NCBI GenBank assembly: GCA_026129405.1
Contig: JAHCID010000001.1
Location: forward strand, 1,271,237-1,335,236
Origin: a bacterium
GTDB lineage: Bacteria; Desulfobacterota; Binatia; DP-6
Length of the DNA stretch: 64,000 nucleotides
Direction: 5' to 3'
In this document: one piece after another, positions 18,853 to 27,750 of the stretch
How positions within the stretch are numbered: the stretch's first letter is position 1
How the letters are laid out: the number at the start of each line of letters is the position of its first letter
Position numbers and translations under genes: made by a program
Notes under the pieces: generated by a model
Seen by the model: the letters and a program-made list of their open reading frames with translations, nothing else
Told to the model about the DNA's origin: nothing
Databases searched by the model: none

Positions 18853-19616
18853 TCCGCTTCGACGGTCTCGTGAAACGCTACGGCGCGCTCGTCGCCGTCG
18901 ACGACCTGCGCTGCGACGTCGGCGCGGGCGAGGTCTTCGGCTTCCTCGGCCGCAACGGCGCCGGCAAGACGACGACGATCCGCATGATGATGGGCCTGCT
19001 CGAGCCCACGGCGGGCACGGTGCTGCTCGGCGGGCACGACATCCGGCGCGCGCCCGAGGCCGCGAAGGCGATCACCGGCTATCTGCCCGACCGGCCGCAT
19101 CTCTACGACAAGCTGACGGGTGCCGAGCTGCTGCGCTTCGTCGGCGGCCTCTACGGCCTCGGCGCCGCCGAGGCGGCGCGGCGCGGCGACGCGTTGCTCG
19201 AGGAATTCGCCCTGGTCGCGCAGGCGGGCGAGCTGGTCGAGACGTTCTCGCACGGCATGAAGCAGCGCCTTGCGCTGGCGGCGGCGCTGATCCACCGGCC
19301 GCGCATCCTCGTCCTCGACGAGCCGATGGTCGGCCTCGATCCCGAGGGCGCGCTCGAGCTGCGTCGCCGCCTCGGCCGGCTCTCCGGCGAGGGCGTGACG
19401 ATCTTCCTCTCCACGCACAGCCTCGCCGTCGCCGAGGAGCTGTGCAGCCGCATCGCGATTCTCGACCACGGCCGGCTGGTGGCGCTCGGCACGCTCGCCG
19501 AGCTGCGGGCGCGCGCCGCGGCCGAGGCCGGCCGTGCGCACGACCGCGGCGACGCGACGCTCGAAGCCGTGTTCCTGGACATCCTGCGTGCCCCGGTGCT
19601 GCGCGCGTCGGCATGA
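18849..19616 (+). CDS. ABC exporter ATP-binding protein
   Basis: A 255-aa ABC ATPase with Walker A GRNGAGKTTT, signature FSHGMKQR, Walker B ILVLDEPMVGLD and H-loop STHS. The FSHGMKQR form and the arrangement with a separate hydrophobic permease are those of ABC-2 type exporters. The GTG start overlaps the transglutaminase stop and the stop overlaps the permease start (ATGA), so the three genes are translated as a unit. The substrate is unknown. Confidence 0.88.
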   Translation: MIRFDGLVKRYGALVAVDDLRCDVGAGEVFGFLGRNGAGKTTTIRMMMGLLEPTAGTVLLGGHDIRRAPEAAKAITGYLPDRPHLYDKLTGAELLRFVGGLYGLGAAEAARRGDALLEEFALVAQAGELVETFSHGMKQRLALAAALIHRPRILVLDEPMVGLDPEGALELRRRLGRLSGEGVTIFLSTHSLAVAEELCSRIAILDHGRLVALGTLAELRARAAAEAGRAHDRGDATLEAVFLDILRAPVLRASA

Positions 19617-21304
19617 GCGTCCCCGGCACGCTGGCGCTGTGCGCGCCGCGCTGGCTCGCCGCGCGCAACGCCATGCGCGCGCATCCCTGGCGGGCCGTGG
19701 TCCTGCTGGGGGCCACCGCCGGATTCTGGATCGCGTGCTTCGTCGTGTGCGTGCGCGTCCTGGGCTACTTCCACACCCTGGGCGACTTCGGCCCGCTGCT
19801 GACGCAGCGCCTGTTGGTCCTGCTCTTCCTCTCGTTCCTGGGCGTGCTCCTCGTCAGCAATACGGTGACGGCGCTGACGACGTTCTACCTCTCGGGCGAC
19901 GTCGTGCCGCTGCTCGCGGCGCCGCTCCCGTGGCGGCGCCTGCACCACGCGCGCTTCCTCGAGACCCTGATCGCGTCGTCGTGGATGGTGCTGCTGGTCG
20001 GGTTGCCCGCGCTGATCGCATACGGCGTGGTCTACGGTGCCGGGCCGACGTTCTACCTCGCCGCGCTGGCCGTGCTGGCGCTGTTCCTCGTCATCCCCGC
20101 GGCGATCGGCGTCCTGGTGACGACGGCGCTCGTGCTGGTGTTCCCGGCGCGCGGCGCCCGCGACGCGCTGCTCATCGCCTCCGGGCTGCTGCTCGCCGGT
20201 GCGGTCGTCGCCATCCGGCTGCTCGAGCCCGAGCGGCTGGCGCATCCGTCGGGACTGGTCGGGCTCGCGGCCTTCCTGGCAGGCGCCGGCAGCGCCGGGT
20301 CGCCGTGGTTCCCGAGCACGTGGGCGGCCGAGGTGCTGCTGCCGCTGCTCGGCGCGCGCGACGGGACGCCGCTCTTCTTCCTCGGCATGCTGGCGAGCAC
20401 GGCCGTGATGCTCTTCCTCGTGAGCGCCACCGTCGTCGAGCTCGGCTTCCTGCGCGCGTGGTCGGCGGCGCAGACGGGCCGCGTGCGCGCCGGCAGCGCC
20501 GAGCGCCCGCTCGGCCGCGTCCTGGCCGTGCTGGTGCGCCCGCTGCCGCGCCTCTTCGGGCTGGTGCTCGCGAAGGACGCGACCGTGTTCCTGCGCGACC
20601 CGAGCCAGTGGTCGCAGCTGCTGCTCCTCTGCGCGCTGGTCGGCATCTACCTCTTCAACTTCTCCGCGCTGCCGCTCGAGGGCGACACGCCGCTCGCGAT
20701 CGCGATGCGCGAGATGGCGACCGTGCTGAACCTCGGGCTCGGCGCGTTCGTCACCACCGCCGTCGCCGTGCGCTTCGTCTACCCGATGCCGAGCATGGAG
20801 GGGCACGCGTGGTGGATCCTGCGCACCGCGCCGGTCGGGCTCGCGAAGCTCTGGTGGAGCAAGTTCTGGCTCGGCTGGCTGCCGCTCGTCGGCTTCGCGG
20901 CGGCGCTGGTGGCGACGACGAACGCGCTGCTCGGCGTGCCGGGGGTGGTGACGGTCGCGTTCCTGCTGACGCTGCCCTCGATGCTCGCCGCGATCGTGAG
21001 CCTCGGGCTGGCGTTCGGCGCGGTGCACGCGAAGCTCGACACGCGCAACGCGGCCCAGATCGCCACCGGCTTCGGGGCGATCGTCTACATGCTGTCCTGT
21101 CTCGGCGTCATCGCCGGCGTCGTCGCGCTCGAGGCCTGGCCGGTGGGCCGCCTGCTGCGCGCCGTGCGCCACGGCGGCACGCCGGCGCCCGCAGACCTCG
21201 CGATCATGACGGCGGGACTCGTCCTGGCGACGGTCGCCGCCCTGGCGGTCTTCGAGGGGGCGCGGCGGCGCGGGCTGCGGGCCCTGGCCCGCCTCCCGAT
21301 CTGA
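19613..21304 (+). CDS. ABC-2-type exporter permease
   Basis: A 563-aa membrane protein with at least 12 predicted hydrophobic helices and no other domain. It follows the ATPase with a 4-base overlap and forms the membrane half of the exporter. Charged loops (RVRAGSAERPLG) separate two groups of helices, suggesting a fused or duplicated permease. The operon sits between the catabolic carboxylase genes but its job need not be related. No family-specific motif was found, so the substrate is open. Confidence 0.8.
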   Translation: MSVPGTLALCAPRWLAARNAMRAHPWRAVVLLGATAGFWIACFVVCVRVLGYFHTLGDFGPLLTQRLLVLLFLSFLGVLLVSNTVTALTTFYLSGDVVPLLAAPLPWRRLHHARFLETLIASSWMVLLVGLPALIAYGVVYGAGPTFYLAALAVLALFLVIPAAIGVLVTTALVLVFPARGARDALLIASGLLLAGAVVAIRLLEPERLAHPSGLVGLAAFLAGAGSAGSPWFPSTWAAEVLLPLLGARDGTPLFFLGMLASTAVMLFLVSATVVELGFLRAWSAAQTGRVRAGSAERPLGRVLAVLVRPLPRLFGLVLAKDATVFLRDPSQWSQLLLLCALVGIYLFNFSALPLEGDTPLAIAMREMATVLNLGLGAFVTTAVAVRFVYPMPSMEGHAWWILRTAPVGLAKLWWSKFWLGWLPLVGFAAALVATTNALLGVPGVVTVAFLLTLPSMLAAIVSLGLAFGAVHAKLDTRNAAQIATGFGAIVYMLSCLGVIAGVVALEAWPVGRLLRAVRHGGTPAPADLAIMTAGLVLATVAALAVFEGARRRGLRALARLPI

Positions 21305-21350
21305 CGCCGATCCCTCGCCTCGCGGCCCGGACTCGCGTAGGAAGCCGGCC

Positions 21351-23342
21351 GTGCCGCCCGTCACCAAGGTCCTGGTCGCGAACCGGGGCGAGATCGCCCG
21401 CCGCGTGCTGCGCACGCTGCGCGCCATGGGCATCGCGGGCGTCGCCGTGTACTCCGACGCCGACGCCGGTGCGCCGCACGTCGCCGAGGCCGACGAGGCC
21501 GTCCGCATCGGCCCGGCACCGGCGCGCGAGTCGTATCTCGTCGCCGACCGCCTCCTCGACGCCGCCCGGCGTACCGGCGCCGACGCCGTCCACCCCGGCT
21601 ACGGCTTTCTCGCCGAGAACGCCGACTTCGCCCAGGCCTGCGCCGACACGGGCCTGACCTTCATCGGGCCGACGCCCGCCGCCATCCGCGCCATGGGCAG
21701 CAAGATCGAGGCGAAGCGCATCATGGCCAAGGCCGGCGTGCCGGTGGTGCCCGGCGCCGAGGGCGACGACGCCGCGCTCGTGAAGGCGGCGGCGACCGTC
21801 GGCTTCCCCGTCCTCGTGAAGGCCTCGGCCGGCGGCGGAGGCAAGGGCATGCGCGTCGTCCGTGCGGCCGACGCGCTGCCCGCGGCGCTCGCGGCCGCGC
21901 GGCGCGAGGCCGAGCACGCGTTCGGCGACGGGACGCTGCTCCTCGAGCGCTACGTCGATTCCCCGCGGCACGTCGAGGTGCAGATCTTCGGCGACGCGCA
22001 CGGCACGGCGATCCATCTCTTCGAGCGCGAGTGCTCGATCCAGCGCCGGCACCAGAAGGTGCTGGAGGAGGCGCCGTCGCCCGCGGTCGACGCCGCGCTG
22101 CGCGCGCGGCTCGGCGAGGCGGCGGTGACGGCGGCGCGCGCCATCGGCTACGTCGGCGCGGGGACCGTCGAGTTCATCCTGGCGCCCGACGGCGCGTTCT
22201 ACTTCCTCGAGGTGAACACGCGCCTCCAGGTCGAGCATCCGGTCACCGAGTGCGTCACCGGGCTCGACCTCGTCCGCCTGCAGATCGAGGTGGCGCGCGG
22301 CGAGCCGCTGCGCGTGCGGCCCGAGACGCTGCGGATCGACGGCCACGCGATCGAGGCGCGCCTCTACGCCGAGGACGCGGCGCACGACTTCCTGCCGGCG
22401 AGCGGCCGCGTGACGCTGTGGTCGGCGCCCGACGTGCCGGGCGTGCGCTGGGACGTCGGCGTCGCGGTCGGCTCCGAGGTCGGCGTCCACTACGACCCGA
22501 TGCTGGCGAAGGTGATCGCGCACGGCGCGGACCGCGCCGAGGCGATCGCGCGGCTCGAGGCGGCGCTGCGCCGGCTCGGTGTCGCCGGGCTGACGACCAA
22601 CCGCGACTTCCTGCTCGCGGTTCTGCGCCATTCCGCATTCGCGGCGGGCGCGCTCGACACGCACTTCGTCGAGCGGCACCTGCCGCCGGCGGCGCGGACC
22701 GCCGCGTCCGATCCGACGGTCGTGCGCACGCACGCCATCGTCGCCACGCTCGAGGGTCATGCGCGCCGCCGCGACGCCGCAGCGAGCCCCGTGCCGCCGA
22801 GCGTGCCGTCGGGCTGGCGCAACAACCGCTGGCGGCCGCAGCGCGTCGAGTGGCGCGTGGGCGGTGACGAGATCGCGGTGCAGTACGTCGTCGGCGGCGA
22901 CGGTACCGTCGGGGTCGAAGCAGGCGAGCTGCGCGGGCGCGCCGCCGTGGTCGCGCGCGACGCGGGCGGCCTCGTCGTCGAGCTGGACGGCCTGCGGCGG
23001 CGCTACGAGACGGCCGCCTCGGGCGACGTCACCGTCGTGCACTCGCTGCTCGGGACCACCGAGCTGCGCGAGCTGCCCGTGTTCCCCGCCGCGCGGGCCG
23101 AGGAGGTCGCCGGCGGCTGCGTCGCGCCGATGACCGGCGTCGTGCGCGCGGTACACGTCGCCGCCGGCGAGCGGGTGACGCGCGGCCAGGTGCTGCTCGT
23201 GCTCGAGGCCATGAAGATGGAGCACGAGATGGCGGCCCACGCCGACGGCGTCGTGCGCGAGGTGCGCGTCGAGGTCGGGCAGATGGTCGATCCCGACGCG
23301 GTGCTGGTGATCGTCGAGGCCGACCCCGCCCTCGAGGCCTGA
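21351..23342 (+). CDS. Acyl-CoA carboxylase alpha subunit (biotin carboxylase + BCCP), MccA/AtuF-like
   Basis: A 663-aa biotin-dependent carboxylase subunit. The biotin carboxylase domain (about 1-450) shows KVLVANRGEIARR, HPGYGFLAEN, the ATP-grasp loop KASAGGGGKGMR and FLEVNTRLQVEHPVTE. A linker domain follows, and the C-terminal biotinyl domain has EAMKMEHEM with the biotin-accepting Lys at about residue 622. It carboxylates biotin with ATP and bicarbonate for the beta subunit encoded at 13363. Together they match MCC or geranyl-CoA carboxylase rather than ACC. The GTG start is supported by the family N-terminus. Followed by an AtuE-like crotonase and AtuA. Confidence 0.93.
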   Translation: MPPVTKVLVANRGEIARRVLRTLRAMGIAGVAVYSDADAGAPHVAEADEAVRIGPAPARESYLVADRLLDAARRTGADAVHPGYGFLAENADFAQACADTGLTFIGPTPAAIRAMGSKIEAKRIMAKAGVPVVPGAEGDDAALVKAAATVGFPVLVKASAGGGGKGMRVVRAADALPAALAAARREAEHAFGDGTLLLERYVDSPRHVEVQIFGDAHGTAIHLFERECSIQRRHQKVLEEAPSPAVDAALRARLGEAAVTAARAIGYVGAGTVEFILAPDGAFYFLEVNTRLQVEHPVTECVTGLDLVRLQIEVARGEPLRVRPETLRIDGHAIEARLYAEDAAHDFLPASGRVTLWSAPDVPGVRWDVGVAVGSEVGVHYDPMLAKVIAHGADRAEAIARLEAALRRLGVAGLTTNRDFLLAVLRHSAFAAGALDTHFVERHLPPAARTAASDPTVVRTHAIVATLEGHARRRDAAASPVPPSVPSGWRNNRWRPQRVEWRVGGDEIAVQYVVGGDGTVGVEAGELRGRAAVVARDAGGLVVELDGLRRRYETAASGDVTVVHSLLGTTELRELPVFPAARAEEVAGGCVAPMTGVVRAVHVAAGERVTRGQVLLVLEAMKMEHEMAAHADGVVREVRVEVGQMVDPDAVLVIVEADPALEA

Positions 23343-23393
23343 GCGGCCGGACCGGCGTTGCCGGGACGGGCACCGGCGTGCTTCAACCCGGCG

Positions 23394-24179
23394 ATGTCGA
23401 CCTCCGAGCCCGTTCCCCAGACCGTCACCCGCTACGACGTCCACGGGCGCGCCGCCTGGATCACGCTCGCCGAGCCCGAGCGCCGCAACGCCCTCTCCGG
23501 ACCGATGGTCACGGAGCTGCTCGGGCACCTCGGGACGGCGATGGACGACCCGGCCGTCCGCGCCGTCGTGCTCACCGGGACGGGTCCGGCGTTCTGCGCC
23601 GGCGCCGATCTGAAGGGCGGCGGGGGCGGCGCCATCGGCGGCGGCGCGGAGAACCCGTTCGTGCGGGTGCTGCGCACCATGTGGGACGGGCCGAAGCCGG
23701 TGATCGTCGCCGCCAACGGCCATGCCTTCGGCGGCGGGCTCGGGCTGGTCGCGGCCGCGGACATCGCCATCGCGGCGGACGGGGCGATGTTCAGCTTCAG
23801 CGAGGTTCGCATCGGCGTCATCCCGGCGATGATCTCCGTCGTGGTGCTCCCGAAGATCGGTCCGCACCACGCGATGCGCCTCTTCCTCACGGGCGAGCGC
23901 TTCGACGCCTCGCGGGCCCGCGACTACGGGCTGCTGCATCGGGTCGTGGCCATCGACCGGCTGATGACGGCGGTGCAGGAGGAGGTCGATGCGATCGCGC
24001 TCGGCGGCCCCATCGCGGTGGGGGAGGCGAAGCGGCTGGTGCGCACGGTCCCGCGGATGCGGATGGACGAGGCCTTCGCCTGGACCGAGGCGCGCATCGC
24101 CGAGCTGTTCGCGTCGCCGGAGGCCGCCGAGGGCATGGCGGCGTTCGCCCAGAAGCGCAAGCCGGCGTGGGCCGAGTGA
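23394..24179 (+). CDS. Enoyl-CoA hydratase, methylglutaconyl/isohexenylglutaconyl-CoA hydratase-like (AtuE/LiuC-like)
   Basis: A 261-aa crotonase. The oxyanion segments are FCAGADLKGGGG near residue 66 and ANGHAFGGGLGLVAAAD near 108. The FSEVRIGVIPAMIS stretch carries the acid residue and is the form found in the glutaconyl-CoA hydratases of leucine and acyclic terpene catabolism, distinct from the first crotonase in this window. It would add water to a 3-carboxymethyl-enoyl-CoA made by the carboxylase. It lies 51 bases after the alpha subunit and 51 before the AtuA-like gene, so the three form a probable operon. Confidence 0.86.
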   Translation: MSTSEPVPQTVTRYDVHGRAAWITLAEPERRNALSGPMVTELLGHLGTAMDDPAVRAVVLTGTGPAFCAGADLKGGGGGAIGGGAENPFVRVLRTMWDGPKPVIVAANGHAFGGGLGLVAAADIAIAADGAMFSFSEVRIGVIPAMISVVVLPKIGPHHAMRLFLTGERFDASRARDYGLLHRVVAIDRLMTAVQEEVDAIALGGPIAVGEAKRLVRTVPRMRMDEAFAWTEARIAELFASPEAAEGMAAFAQKRKPAWAE

Positions 24180-24230
24180 GGTCGAGGCCGTTGACCCCCG
24201 GCGTCCCGGGCGCCTAAGACCAGCCTCCCC

Positions 24231-26006
24231 ATGGCCGACGTGCTGCGCATCGCAAACTGTAGCGGCTTCTATGGCGACCGCCTGAGCGCGGCGCGCGAGA
24301 TGGTGGAGGGCGGCCCGATCGACGTCCTCACCGGCGACTACCTCGCCGAGCTGACGTTGATGATCCTGCTGAAGGATCGGCTGCGCGACCCGTCGCTCGG
24401 CTGGGCGCGCACGTTCCTGCGCCAGCTGGAGGAGGTCGCGGCGACCTGCAAGGCGCGCGGCATCCGCATCGTCGTCAACGCGGGCGGCCTGAACCCCGGC
24501 GGCTGTGCCGACGCCGTGCGGGCGCTCTACCGCAAGCTCGGCCTCGACGCCGTGGTCGCGCACGTCGAAGGCGACGACCTCATGCCGAAGCTCGCCGCGC
24601 TCCAGGCGCGCGGCGAGCCGCTCGCGCACCTCGATCGCGGCACGTCGCTCGCGGAGCTGCGTTCGCCGGTGCTCTCGGCCAACGCGTATCTCGGCGGCTG
24701 GGGGATCGCCGAGGCGCTCGGGCGCGGCGCCGACGTCGTGATCTGCGGCCGCGTCACCGACGCCGCGCTCACCGTCGGCCCGGCGGCATGGCGCTTCGAC
24801 TGGAAGCGCGACGACTGGGATCGGCTCGCCGGCGCCGTCGTCGCCGGACACGTCATCGAGTGCGGCGCGCAGTGCACCGGCGGCAACTACAGCTTCTTCC
24901 GCGAGGTCCCCGACCTGCGCCATGCGGGCTTCCCGATCGCCGAGATGCACGCGGACGGCAGCTTCGTCGTGACCAAGCACGAGGGGACGGGTGGGCTCGT
25001 CAGCGTCGGTACGGTCACGGCCCAGCTGCTCTACGAGATCCAGGGCCTCGACTACCCGAACCCCGACGTCACCGCGCGCTTCGACACCATCCGGCTCGCG
25101 CAGGAAGGCCCCGACCGCGTGCGCGTCTCCGGCGTGCGCGGCACGCCGCCGCCGCCGACCACGAAGGTCTGCATCAACTACCCCGGCGGCTACAAGAACA
25201 GCATGACGTTCGTGCTGACCGGGCTCGACGTCGAGGAGAAGGCGCGGCTCGCGGAGGAGACGCTGTGGGCGGCCGTGGGCGGGCGCGAGCAGTTCGCCGA
25301 AACGCGCGTGTCGCTGTCGCGCGCGGATCGGCCGGATCCGGCGAGCAACGAAGCCGCCTTCGCGTATCTCACCATCGCGGTGAAGGATCCCGACGCGGCG
25401 AAGGTCAGCCGCGCGGCGTTCTCGAACCACGTCGTCGAGATGGCGCTCGCGAGCTATCCCGGGTTCTTCATGACGACGCTGCCGCAGGGCGAGTCGCAGA
25501 TCGGCGTGTACTGGCCGGCGCTGGTGCCGTCGACGGACGTGGAGCAGGTCGTCGTGCTCGGCGACGAGCGCGTCCCGATCGCGCCCGTGCTGCCGCCCGA
25601 TCGCCACGCCGCGCCGCCGCCGGCCGCGGCACCGGCGGGCGACGTGCCGGCAGGCCCGACGCGCGACGTTCCGCTCGGCACCATCTGCGGCGCGCGCTCG
25701 GGCGACAAGGGCGGCAACGCGAACGTCGGCCTCTGGGTGCGCAGCGAGCCCGCCTACCGCTGGCTCGCCGGGTACCTGACGGCCGATCGACTTCGCGAGC
25801 TGCTGCCGGAGGCGCGCGGGCTCGCCGTCGAGCGCTACGCGCTGCCGAACCTGCTGGCGCTGAACTTCATCGTGAAGGGGTTGCTCGGCGATGGCGTCGC
25901 CGCGTCGTTGCGTGTCGATCCGCAGGCGAAGAGCCTCGGCGAGTACGTGCGCGCGCGCGTCGTGCCGATCCCCGTCGTGCTGCTCGAGGCGCTGCCGCCC
26001 CGTTGA
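24231..26006 (+). CDS. AtuA-like acyclic terpene utilisation protein (DUF1446 type)
   Basis: A 591-aa cytoplasmic protein matching the AtuA family: N-terminal [39 protein letters not shown], the [14 protein letters not shown] loop, and [11 protein letters not shown]. The C-terminal domain of about 110 residues starts at [20 protein letters not shown], normal for full-length AtuA. AtuA is needed for growth on citronellol or geraniol, and its enzymatic step is not firmly established. The gene ends the carboxylase alpha-hydratase-AtuA operon. Its presence is the strongest hint that this carboxylase is of the geranyl-CoA or related branched type. Confidence 0.88.
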   Translation: MADVLRIANCSGFYGDRLSAAREMVEGGPIDVLTGDYLAELTLMILLKDRLRDPSLGWARTFLRQLEEVAATCKARGIRIVVNAGGLNPGGCADAVRALYRKLGLDAVVAHVEGDDLMPKLAALQARGEPLAHLDRGTSLAELRSPVLSANAYLGGWGIAEALGRGADVVICGRVTDAALTVGPAAWRFDWKRDDWDRLAGAVVAGHVIECGAQCTGGNYSFFREVPDLRHAGFPIAEMHADGSFVVTKHEGTGGLVSVGTVTAQLLYEIQGLDYPNPDVTARFDTIRLAQEGPDRVRVSGVRGTPPPPTTKVCINYPGGYKNSMTFVLTGLDVEEKARLAEETLWAAVGGREQFAETRVSLSRADRPDPASNEAAFAYLTIAVKDPDAAKVSRAAFSNHVVEMALASYPGFFMTTLPQGESQIGVYWPALVPSTDVEQVVVLGDERVPIAPVLPPDRHAAPPPAAAPAGDVPAGPTRDVPLGTICGARSGDKGGNANVGLWVRSEPAYRWLAGYLTADRLRELLPEARGLAVERYALPNLLALNFIVKGLLGDGVAASLRVDPQAKSLGEYVRARVVPIPVVLLEALPPR

Positions 26007-26041
26007 CAGGGACGCGGCGTCGCGTCACACATCGAGTTTCC

Positions 26042-26060
26042 GATAACGATTCTCGTTTCG
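26042..26060 (+). promoter_or_regulatory. AT-rich operator-like site upstream of the peroxiredoxin gene
   Basis: GATAACGATTCTCGTTTCG includes a perfect AACGA-TTC-TCGTT inverted repeat (26045-26057) and matches the Fur consensus at about 12 of 19 positions. It lies 69 bases before the peroxiredoxin start. Fur, PerR or OxyR control are all possible; the match is weaker than the other two sites. Confidence 0.45.
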
Positions 26061-26128
26061 TGTGGAACCCGCGTGTAGACCGTCGCTTCCATGGTCCAAC
26101 GCGCCACGGCACCCGAGGAGGAGTACCC

Positions 26129-26713
26129 ATGGCCGCCCACGTCCAGCAGCCCGCCCCCGACTTCAAGACTGAGGCCGTCGTCGACGGCGCGTTCAAGGAA
26201 GTGTCGCTGAGCGACTACAAGGGGAAGTGGCTGATCCTGTTCTTCTATCCGCTCGACTTCACGTTCGTGTGCCCGACCGAGATCCTGGCCTTCAACGATC
26301 GCGCGCCGGAGTTCCAGAAGATCGGCTGCGAGGTCGTCGCCGCCTCGATCGACAGCAAGTTCTCGCACCTCGCCTGGACCAACACCCCCCGTAAGGAGGG
26401 CGGCATCCAGGGCGTGACCATCCCGCTGCTCGCCGACGTGACGAAGAAGATCGCGTCCGACTACGGCGTGCTGCTGCCCGACGGCGTCGCGCTGCGCGGC
26501 CTCTTCGTCATCGATCCGAAGGGCACCGTGCGCTCGATCACGATCAACGACCTGCCGATCGGCCGCTCGGTCGACGAGGCGCTGCGCGTCGTCCAGGCGG
26601 GCCAGTTCGCCGACAAGCACGGCGAGGTCTGCCCGGCCAACTGGAAGCCGGGCGGCGACACGATGAAGCCCGACCCGACCGGCTCGAAGGACTACTTCAA
26701 GAAGGTCGGCTGA
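26129..26713 (+). CDS. 2-Cys peroxiredoxin (AhpC/Prx1 type)
   Basis: A 194-aa cytoplasmic peroxidase that reduces H2O2 and organic peroxides through two cysteines: peroxidatic Cys48 in FTFVCPTE and resolving Cys168 in [11 protein letters not shown]. Length and motifs are typical of AhpC/Prx1. Start ATG at 26129 follows GAGGAGGAG at 26116, a strong ribosome site. The reductant is not encoded here. It is transcribed toward the bacterioferritin gene, with which it shares a terminator, and has an operator-like AT-rich site upstream, suggesting oxidative or iron-dependent control. Confidence 0.95.
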   Translation: MAAHVQQPAPDFKTEAVVDGAFKEVSLSDYKGKWLILFFYPLDFTFVCPTEILAFNDRAPEFQKIGCEVVAASIDSKFSHLAWTNTPRKEGGIQGVTIPLLADVTKKIASDYGVLLPDGVALRGLFVIDPKGTVRSITINDLPIGRSVDEALRVVQAGQFADKHGEVCPANWKPGGDTMKPDPTGSKDYFKKVG

Positions 26714-26734
26714 GCCGACCACCTGGGCGCTGCG

Positions 26735-26765
26735 GCCCCGGGAGGAGCACCGATCCTCCCGGGGC
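26735..26765. terminator. Bidirectional hairpin between peroxiredoxin and bacterioferritin genes
   Basis: GCCCCGGGAGGA (26735-26746) pairs perfectly with 26754-26765 around a 7-base loop. It lies between convergent genes. A second, shorter inverted repeat GGTCGGC-TGA-GCCGACC straddles the peroxiredoxin stop. No clear T run. Confidence 0.6.
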
Positions 26766-26830
26766 TCGGGCGTCGCGCGCCTCCTCTGTCGGGGTGCGCC
26801 GCTGGCCGCGGGCGCGTCCGGAGCGGCCGG

Positions 26831-27301
26831 CTACTTGCGCATCTGCTCGGAGAGGTAGGTCGTCTCTCCGAGCTTGGCGATGAGACCCAGCTGGGTCTCG
26901 AGCCAGTCGACGTGCTCCTCCTCGCTCTCGAGTATCTCCTCGAGCAGCTCGCGGGAGGTGTTGTCGCTCTCGGCGACACAGGTGGCGATGGAGCGGTTCA
27001 GCAGCGCGACCGCGTCCATCTCCAGGGCGAGATCCGCCTTCAGCTGCTCGGGGACCGTCTCGCCGATGCTCAGCTTGCCGAGCTTCTGGAGGTTGGGGAC
27101 GCCCTCCAGGAACAGGATCCGGTCGACCAGATCCTCGGCATGCTTCATCTCCTCGATCGATTCCTTCCGATTCTCCTCGTAGAGCCGCTCGTATCCCCAG
27201 TTTTTGCACATCTTCGCGTGCAGGAAGTACTGGTTGATCCCCACGAGCTCTCCCGAGAGGACGTCGTTGAGAGCGTCGATCACCTTCTTGCTGCCCTTCA
27301 T
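26831..27301 (-). CDS. bfr: Bacterioferritin
   Basis: A 156-aa iron-storage subunit, 24 of which make the haem-containing shell. The N-terminus [27 protein letters not shown], ferroxidase ligands (E18, E51, EEEHVDW near 126-132) and Met52 in EMKHAE, which ligates the interface haem, are all present, so it is a true Bfr rather than a ferritin. The start is chosen at MKGSKK, behind GAGGAGGGCGGC. It follows the Bfd ferredoxin gene with 137 bases between. Likely derepressed with bfd by iron through the Fur-like site upstream. Confidence 0.93.
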   Translation of the reverse strand: MKGSKKVIDALNDVLSGELVGINQYFLHAKMCKNWGYERLYEENRKESIEEMKHAEDLVDRILFLEGVPNLQKLGKLSIGETVPEQLKADLALEMDAVALLNRSIATCVAESDNTSRELLEEILESEEEHVDWLETQLGLIAKLGETTYLSEQMRK

Positions 27302-27438
27302 GCCGCCCTCCTCGTGGTGTGCGAAGTCGGCTCTCGCGTTACCACAGGGGGCCAGACTGGGCCAGCAGGGTACACCCATGCGTCGTCCGGCCGATCGGCG
27401 ATCGTGGACGAAGCGGAAAGCCGGGTGAGAACGAGTCG

Positions 27439-27624
27439 CTAGGCGGCGGCGCTCCGGCGCGGGCAACCGTCGATCAGGTGGAAGGCGATGTGGGCCTGGC
27501 AGGAGCCGCAGTCGGTACCGGCGCCGTCGCAGCGCCTGGAGACGTCGTCGAGATCGCGGGCACCCGTTCGGATGGCCTCGATCACCTCATGCTCGGAAAC
27601 GCCGCGGCACACGCACAGGATCAT
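27439..27624 (-). CDS. bfd: Bacterioferritin-associated ferredoxin (Bfd)
   Basis: A 61-aa [2Fe-2S] protein with the BFD ligand set CVC...C..C (CVCRGV and [10 protein letters not shown]). Bfd reduces the bacterioferritin core to release iron when iron is scarce. It is encoded just upstream of bfr on the same strand, as in other proteobacteria. The Fur-box-like site stands 38 bases before the ATG. The C-terminal SAAA tail is short and Arg-rich. Confidence 0.85.
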   Translation of the reverse strand: MILCVCRGVSEHEVIEAIRTGARDLDDVSRRCDGAGTDCGSCQAHIAFHLIDGCPRRSAAA

Positions 27625-27661
27625 CTGCTGCCGTCCCCCTTGGACTGATCGGGACAGTAGC

Positions 27662-27680
27662 GATTTTGAAAATCGTTTTC
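27662..27680 (-). promoter_or_regulatory. Fur-box-like operator of bfd-bfr
   Basis: Read on the minus strand this is GAAAACGATTTTCAAAATC, matching the Fur consensus at 13 of 19 positions. It lies 38 bases upstream of bfd and 71 bases before the metG stop, so it belongs to bfd. AT-rich composition in this genome stands out. Confidence 0.6.
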
Positions 27681-27750
27681 AAGCACTTTCTGCGACGCCC
27701 TCGACCTGGGCGAAATGTCTGCCGGATCGCTCGGTTGGACCGCGCGCCGG

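Noticed and set aside
21204-25607. Long minus-strand ORF (over 1400 codons) across the carboxylase alpha, hydratase and AtuA genes
   Set aside because: It runs antisense to three clearly recognisable genes and its translation is Arg/Ala/Gly/Asp-rich with no domain. High GC makes such antisense frames common.
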